Shown: piece after piece, positions 59,569-64,000 of the stretch | Layout of the letters: each line of letters begins with the position of its first letter | Position numbering within the stretch: the stretch's first letter is position 1 | Source of the DNA: Bradyrhizobium sp. ORS 278 | Lineage (GTDB): Bacteria; Pseudomonadota; Alphaproteobacteria; Rhizobiales; Xanthobacteraceae | DNA length: 64,000 nt | NCBI RefSeq assembly: GCF_000026145.1 | Contig: NC_009445.1 | Span: 3,162,001 to 3,226,000, forward strand | Reading direction: 5' to 3' | Position numbers and translations under genes: made by a program | Notes under the pieces: model-generated | Told to the model about the DNA's origin: nothing | Databases searched by the model: none | Seen by the model: only the letters and a program-made list of their open reading frames with translations

Positions 59569-60539
59569 CCATGCCGCTGCTCCAGGTCAACGACCTCAAG
59601 AAGCATTTCCCGATCTCGGGCGGGCTGTTCGGCCGTACCAAAAGCAAGGTGCATGCGGTCGACGGCGTGTCGTTCGAGATCGCGCGCGGCGAGACGCTGT
59701 CGCTGGTCGGCGAGTCCGGCTGCGGCAAGTCCACCGTCGGCCGCGCCATCCTCAGGCTGTTCGACATCACTGGCGGGCAGATCGTGCTCGACGGCGAGCG
59801 CATCGACGATCTCGGCCCGCACCGGCTGCGCGAGATGCGCCGCCGCGTCCAGGTCGTGTTCCAGGATCCGTTCTCCAGCCTCAATCCGCGCATGCGGATC
59901 CGCGACATCCTCGCCGAGCCGATCAACAATTTCGGGCTCGCCAAGGACAGAGCCGAGCTCGACGCGCGCATCGCGGAGCTGATGGACATCGTGCGCCTGC
60001 CGCGCGACGCCGTGAACCGCCGCCCGCACGAATTCTCCGGCGGCCAGCGCCAGCGCATCGGCATCGCGCGCGCGCTCGCCGCCAAGCCCGAGCTGATCGT
60101 CTGCGACGAGGCGGTGTCCGCGCTCGACGTCTCCGTTAAGGCGCAGATCGTGAACCTGCTGCAGGATCTGCAGCGCGAGTTCGGCCTCGCGCTCTTGTTC
60201 ATCAGCCACGACCTCGCCATCGTCGAGCACATGACGCACCGCGTCGCCGTGATGTATCTCGGCCGCATCGTCGAGATCGCCCCGCGCCGCCAGATCTTCG
60301 CGTCACCTGGCCATCCCTACACCAGGGCGCTGCTGTCAGCCGTCCCCGTGCCCGAGCCCGGCGCCGAGCGCACGCCGATCATCCTGAAAGGCGACGTGCC
60401 GAGCCCGGTGAATCCGCCGAAGGGCTGCCGCTTCCACACGCGCTGCCCGCTCGCCTTCGACCGCTGCCGCAGCGAAGTGCCGGAGCTGAGGCTCAAGGGC
60501 GAGGACCAGTGGGTCGCGTGCCATCTGGAGAATGTGTGA
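59565..60539 (+). CDS. ABC transporter ATP-binding protein, DppF-like
   Basis: 324 residues from ATG 59565, overlapping the upstream stop (ATGA), so translation is coupled; ATG 59571 is also possible. Walker A GESGCGKS, signature [17 protein letters not shown], Walker [21 protein letters not shown] and H-loop ISHDLAIV. The Asp-Glu in CDEA is intact. Length and the C-terminal Cys ([14 protein letters not shown]...CHLENV) match DppF/OppF. Works as a heterodimer with the DppD-like subunit. Confidence 0.96.
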
Positions 60540-60543
60540 AGCC

Positions 60544-60627
60544 GTAGCCCGGATGAGCGCAGCGCCATCCGGGTTCTCATGACCAGTGCGGTTGACCCCG
60601 GATATCGCTGCGCTCATCCGGGCTACG
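60544..60627. repeat. Repeat family A, copy 10
   Basis: GTAGCCCGGATGAGCGCAGC ... GATATCGCTGCGCTCATCCG followed by GGCTACG. Five bases after the DppF-like stop; may act as a transcript end. Confidence 0.85.
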
Positions 60628-60649
60628 CGGTCACACGAGCCTTCACCGC

Positions 60650-60723
60650 GTCATTGCGAGCGCAGCGAAGCAATCCAGAGTCCTCGTGACGCCCTGGATT
60701 GCTTCGCTGCGCTCGCAATGACG
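60650..60723. repeat. Repeat family B, copy 3
   Basis: GTCATTGCGAGCGCAGCGAA ... TGGATTGCTTCGCTGCGCTC then GCAATGACG, a nearly perfect palindrome. Confidence 0.9.
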
Positions 60724-60827
60724 GAGGAGAGACGATGCGTTCAACTCGACCACCGTCTTGAAGGCTACAGGTGATCGCAGGCACCGTCATTCGGCTCCGA
60801 TCCTCCGCTCTCACGCCAGCCTCCGCT

Positions 60828-60980
60828 GTCGTCCCGGACACGCCCGCCGACGCGAAGCGGCGGTGGGTGCTGACCCGGGACCCATCACCCGTGTCGGTTG
60901 TTGGCTTGCGCAAGCCTGGCCATCTCGTGTCACGACATCTTCCTGTGATTTATGGGTCCCGGCGTTCGCCGGGACGACGA
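60828..60980. repeat. Repeat family D, copy 2
   Basis: GTCGTCCCGGACACGCCCGC ... TGACCCGGGACCCAT ... TTATGGGTCCCGGCGTTCGC then CGGGACGACG. Matches copy 1 at both ends; the centre differs. Confidence 0.7.
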
Positions 60981-61210
60981 CGGCGGCGCAGCAAGGCTTT
61001 TCCCGAGCCGGGCGGGTGGCGGCGGCTCGCCTGCTGCTCATCGGCCACACCGGCCTGCCCAATCGCCCGCGGGGATGCGCCATTCCCAGGCCGGTGCATT
61101 GTCACCGCCCGACCCGGCGACTAGAAATTGATCCGGTTGAGGAATCTCCAATTCGCGCCGCGCCGGGAACCACCCCTCGGCCGGCCTGTCCCGCGTTCGA
61201 AGAGGCCGCC

Positions 61211-61582
61211 ATGCATTTTGCCCACGAGCCCACAGCACCGGCGGCCGCCCAGATCAGCTTCGACCAGTTCCTCGCCGTTGACATCCGCGTCGGCACCATC
61301 GTCGCGGCTGAACCGTATCCGGAGGCGCGCAAGCCCTCGCTGAAGCTCACCATCGATTTTGGCCCTGCCATCGGCACCAGGCGCTCGAGCGCGCAGATCG
61401 CCGCGCTCTATGACCCGGCCACCCTGGTCGGCCGCCAGGTCGCGGCCGTCGTCAACTTCCCGCCGCGGCAGATCGGCAAGTTCATGTCCGAGGTGCTGAC
61501 GCTCGGCTTTCCGGACGAGGCCGGGAACGTCGTGCTGTTCAAGCCCGACAAGGCCGTGCCGAACGGCGCGCGGCTGTTCTGA
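61211..61582 (+). CDS. csaA: CsaA-type tRNA-binding / chaperone protein
   Basis: 123 residues from ATG 61211 with GAGG seven bases upstream; longer upstream starts run through repeat D. An EMAP/OB-fold domain: ISFDQFLAVDIRVGTIVAAEPYPEARKPSLKLTIDFG, SSAQIAALYDPATLVGRQVAAVVNFPPRQIGKFMSEVLTLGF. CsaA-type proteins bind tRNA or act as export chaperones; which applies here is not clear. Cytosolic. The GH13 gene follows 15 bases later. Confidence 0.92.
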   Translation: MHFAHEPTAPAAAQISFDQFLAVDIRVGTIVAAEPYPEARKPSLKLTIDFGPAIGTRRSSAQIAALYDPATLVGRQVAAVVNFPPRQIGKFMSEVLTLGFPDEAGNVVLFKPDKAVPNGARLF

Positions 61583-61597
61583 GCGGGGGGCGAGACC

Positions 61598-63559
61598 GTG
61601 GATATGCTGCTGGAACCTGTTACGCTGCCGCCATTCCCCGAAGGCATCCGAATTTCCTTGAGGCAGATGCATCTTCTCCAGGCTCCCATGGGCGGCACCC
61701 TGGTGACCGGCGGCGCCACCTTCCGCGTGTTCGCACCGCATGCCAAGGCGATCTACGTCTCCGGCCCGTTCAACGATTGGGCGCAGGACGCGAACTGCCG
61801 TCTCGCGCCGATCGGCAACGGCCATTGGGCGATCTTCGTGCCCGGCTTGAAGGACGGCGACGCCTACATGTATTTCGTCGAGGGCGAGGGCAATGCGGGC
61901 TACAAGCGTGATCCGCATGCGCGGCTGCTCACCGTCGAGCCGCCGTTCCCGCAGGCGCATTCGGTGCTGCGCAACCCGCAAGCCTTTCCCTGGCACGACA
62001 CGGATTTCACGCCGCCGCCCAGCAACGAGCTGGTGATCTATCAGCTTCATGTCGGCGTCTTCGACATGAAAGCCGGCAATCCCGATGGCTGCTTCTTCGA
62101 CGTGATCGAGCGCGTGCCGCATCTGAAGAGGCTCGGTATCAATGCCATCGAGTTGCTGCCTGTGCAGGAATTCCCGACCATGTTCAGCATGGGCTACAAC
62201 GGCACCGACCTGTTCAGCCCGGAGACCGAGTATGGCGAGCACGAAGCGGGGCATCTCGCCGCCTATTTCGCCCGGACCAACGAGATTCTCACGGCCGCGG
62301 GCGCAGCAGCTTACGCCGATATCGGCGTCGTCAGGCATTGCGACGACCAGCTGCGCGCGCTGATCGACGTCTGCCATGTCCATGGCATCGCCGTTCTGTT
62401 CGACGTCGTCTACAACCACGCTGGCGGCGGGTTCGATGAGAACAGCATCTGGTTCTTCGACCGTCAGGCCTATGGCGATCCCAACCGCAGCCTGTATTTC
62501 ACCGATCAGGGCTGGGCCGGCGGCCAGGTGTTTGCCTATTGGAATGCCGACGTGCGGCAGTACCTCGTCGACAACGCTATCATGCTCTATCGCGAGTATC
62601 ACGCCGACGGGTTGCGCTTCGACGAGGTCAGCGTGATGGACCGCTTCGGCGGCTGGGCGACCTGCCAGCAGCTCACCGAGGCGCTGCGCGCGGAGAAACC
62701 GGACGCGATCCAGATCGCGGAGTACTGGCCGGTCAATCCGTGGATCGTGAAGGACATCGCCGCCGGCGGCGCCGGATTCGACGCGACGTGGAGCGATGGA
62801 CTGCGGCTCGCGGTGCGGGGCGCGATTGCCAGCGCAGCAGGCGGAGCAGGGGCTCAAGTCGCCATGCAGCCGATCGCCGCCGCGCTCGCCGATCTCGGCC
62901 TGGGCGAGCGCTGGCGCGCCGTCAACTCGATCGAGAACCACGACATCGTCTATGCCGGCCGCGAGCCGCGCATCTCGCGTCTGGCCGATCCCGTCGACAG
63001 CCGCTGCTGGTACGCGCGCAGCCGCTGCCGTGTCGCCACCGGCCTGTTGCTGACCGCGCCGGGCATCCCGATGCTGTTCATGGGCCAGGAGCTGTTCGAG
63101 GACCGTCCCTGGAGCGACACGCCGAGCCCGGACACCACCATCCAATGGGCGCTGCTCGACGGCGAGGACAAGATCACGGCGGATGCGATCCGCTTCACGT
63201 CGGAGCTGATCGCTGTCCGCCGCACCCATCCGGCGCTGACCGCCGAGGGCTGCGCCATCGTCCACGTCCACGACGGCAATCGCGTGCTCGCCTTCCACCG
63301 CTGGGACGGAAAGGGCGACGACGTCATGGTGATCGTCAGTTTGAGCGAGACGCCGTGGCGCGACTACGCGATCGGCTTCCCGGCAGGCGGCACTTGGCAC
63401 GAGGTGTTCAACAGCGACGTCTACGACAATTGGGTCAATCCGGGCGTGGTCGGCAACAACGGCGCGGTGACCGCGAACGGCCCCGCGCTGCACGGCCAGC
63501 CGAGCTCGGCCATGGTGACGATCCCTGCCAACGGCGTGCTGGTGTTTGCCAGGACATGA
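61598..63559 (+). CDS. GH13 (alpha-amylase family) glycoside hydrolase with N-terminal CBM48-like domain
   Basis: 653 residues from GTG 61598, preceded by GGGGGG; ATG 61604 is possible. The N-terminal CBM48-like region (TFRVFAPHAKAIYVSGPFNDW, ~43-65) precedes the catalytic barrel: VLFDVVYNHAGG, YHADGLRFDEVSVM (nucleophile Asp), IQIAEYWP (acid/base Glu) and NSIENHDI (third Asp). The pattern resembles glucan-branching or isoamylase-like enzymes. No signal peptide, so cytoplasmic, perhaps in glycogen or maltooligosaccharide handling. No glg or tre genes are adjacent. Confidence 0.9.
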   Translation: MDMLLEPVTLPPFPEGIRISLRQMHLLQAPMGGTLVTGGATFRVFAPHAKAIYVSGPFNDWAQDANCRLAPIGNGHWAIFVPGLKDGDAYMYFVEGEGNAGYKRDPHARLLTVEPPFPQAHSVLRNPQAFPWHDTDFTPPPSNELVIYQLHVGVFDMKAGNPDGCFFDVIERVPHLKRLGINAIELLPVQEFPTMFSMGYNGTDLFSPETEYGEHEAGHLAAYFARTNEILTAAGAAAYADIGVVRHCDDQLRALIDVCHVHGIAVLFDVVYNHAGGGFDENSIWFFDRQAYGDPNRSLYFTDQGWAGGQVFAYWNADVRQYLVDNAIMLYREYHADGLRFDEVSVMDRFGGWATCQQLTEALRAEKPDAIQIAEYWPVNPWIVKDIAAGGAGFDATWSDGLRLAVRGAIASAAGGAGAQVAMQPIAAALADLGLGERWRAVNSIENHDIVYAGREPRISRLADPVDSRCWYARSRCRVATGLLLTAPGIPMLFMGQELFEDRPWSDTPSPDTTIQWALLDGEDKITADAIRFTSELIAVRRTHPALTAEGCAIVHVHDGNRVLAFHRWDGKGDDVMVIVSLSETPWRDYAIGFPAGGTWHEVFNSDVYDNWVNPGVVGNNGAVTANGPALHGQPSSAMVTIPANGVLVFART

Positions 63560-63564
63560 GGTGT

Positions 63565-63702
63565 GTAGGGTGGGCAAAGGCGCTGCACTGCTCTCTCGAC
63601 AAACGCGATCGCAGAGGCGCCGTGCCCACCATCTTGCCGGCGTGCTCGCGGATCCACGGTGGGCACGCCGCCGCCTTCGGCGGCCGCTTTGCCCACCCTA
63701 CG
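63565..63702. repeat. Repeat family C, copy 4
   Basis: GTAGGGTGGGCAAAGGCG ... CGCCGTGCCCACCAT ... CACGGTGGGCACGC ... GCTTTGCCCACCCTACG. Follows the GH13 stop directly. Confidence 0.85.
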
Positions 63703-63753
63703 ACACCGCGGTCGGGGCGGCCATATGCGAGAGAGACCTCCGGTCTCTCCTCC

Positions 63754-63828
63754 GTCATTGCGAGCACAGCGAAGCAATCCAGGATGGTGGGCGGGACTCT
63801 GGATTGCTTCGCTGCGATCGCAATGACG
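63754..63828. repeat. Repeat family B, copy 4
   Basis: GTCATTGCGAGCACAGCGAA ... TGGATTGCTTCGCTGCGATC then GCAATGACG, again a near-perfect palindrome. Confidence 0.9.
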
Positions 63829-63875
63829 TGGTGAGAGCGGGGCACCTCATTGGCGGAGCGATTTCGAGAGGCAGA

Positions 63876-64000
63876 CTACACGATCAGCCGCCCCTGCCGC
63901 TCCGCAATCGAGATCACCGCCTCGGTCCCCGCATTGAAATCGAGATGGTCCGCTTCGATGCCGTCCGAAAAGATCACGCCGTTCTCCGGCATCAGCGAGC
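63876..64000 (-). CDS. C-terminal fragment of an unidentified minus-strand gene
   Basis: Reading leftward, the frame ends SDGIEADHLDFNAGTEAVIS then IAERQGRLIV and TAG (63876-63878). The visible 41 residues are a mix of beta and short polar turns (MPENGVIFSDG) that I cannot place confidently; the rest lies beyond the window edge. The frame and codon use look like a real gene. Confidence 0.55.
   Translation of the reverse strand, partial: SLMPENGVIFSDGIEADHLDFNAGTEAVISIAERQGRLIV

Noticed and set aside
61121..63577. 818-codon frame antisense to the GH13 gene
   Set aside because: Shadow of the GH13 gene, whose catalytic residues are intact.

Overview
The window looks like a chromosomal segment of a Bradyrhizobium-type alphaproteobacterium. 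The evidence is uniformly high GC, Bradyrhizobium-like small secreted proteins, alphaproteobacterial housekeeping genes, and many copies of a few palindromic repeats in the gaps between genes. This assignment rests on pattern recognition, not on a database search. There is no phage, plasmid, CRISPR or conjugation module. The only intact mobile elements are an IS66-family element (690-2230, with a clear 8-bp target duplication) and an IS1182-family transposase (2481-3824).

Layout. 1-4,040: tail of a secreted protein, then the two insertion sequences. 4,080-8,909: a TetR regulator divergent from a SAM methyltransferase, a gene-poor stretch holding a candidate structured RNA (6037-6160), and a PAS-GGDEF-EAL protein. 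9,263-16,673: nitroreductase, a winged-helix protein, thrS, a secreted ClpP-fold protein, an MFS exporter behind a perfect palindrome, and a small Cys-motif protein. 16,701-24,844: a lipoprotein hydrolase, an APC permease coupled to a secreted orphan, a small membrane protein, yidD, a second ClpP-fold protein, a NifU/IscU-like scaffold, folE and hisI. 25,030-34,957: lytic transglycosylase, DUF2336 protein, response regulator plus Hpt protein, nadK, a periplasmic protein with a CHASE2-adenylate cyclase, and an S10 carboxypeptidase. 35,048-44,624: beta-lactamase-fold hydrolase, TPR protein, a run of small secreted or envelope proteins, an Omp25-like barrel, tRNA-Thr and rlmB. 44,841-50,016: tRNA-Tyr, an acyltransferase-SGNH fusion, a BA14K-like tail protein, a TMEM175-like protein, a candidate micropeptide/small RNA, tRNA-Gly and a 15-residue-repeat protein.

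50,203-60,539 is the clearest metabolic unit. A LysR regulator is divergent from a hydroxyisobutyrate-dehydrogenase-like enzyme, an aldehyde dehydrogenase and an N-carbamoyl-D-amino-acid hydrolase-like enzyme. After two repeats comes a complete dipeptide/oligopeptide-type ABC importer (binding protein, two permeases, two ATPases). The set suggests uptake and hydrolysis of a carbamoylated or amide compound, with oxidation of the product; the substrate is not visible from sequence. The window ends with csaA, a GH13 enzyme and the 3' end of an unidentified minus-strand gene.

Four main repeat families recur between genes: A (GTAGCCCGGATGAGCGCAGC type, ten copies), B (GTCATTGCGAGC..GCAATGAC, four copies, one split by IS66), C (GTAGGGTGGGCAAAGGCG..GCCCACCCTAC, four copies plus one degenerate) and D (GGGTCCCGGCGTTCGCCGGGACGAC, two copies). 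The best candidates for undescribed biology are the structured RNA at 6037-6160 and the 14-codon ORF at 49162-49206, which has a Shine-Dalgarno matching the entire anti-SD and its own terminator.
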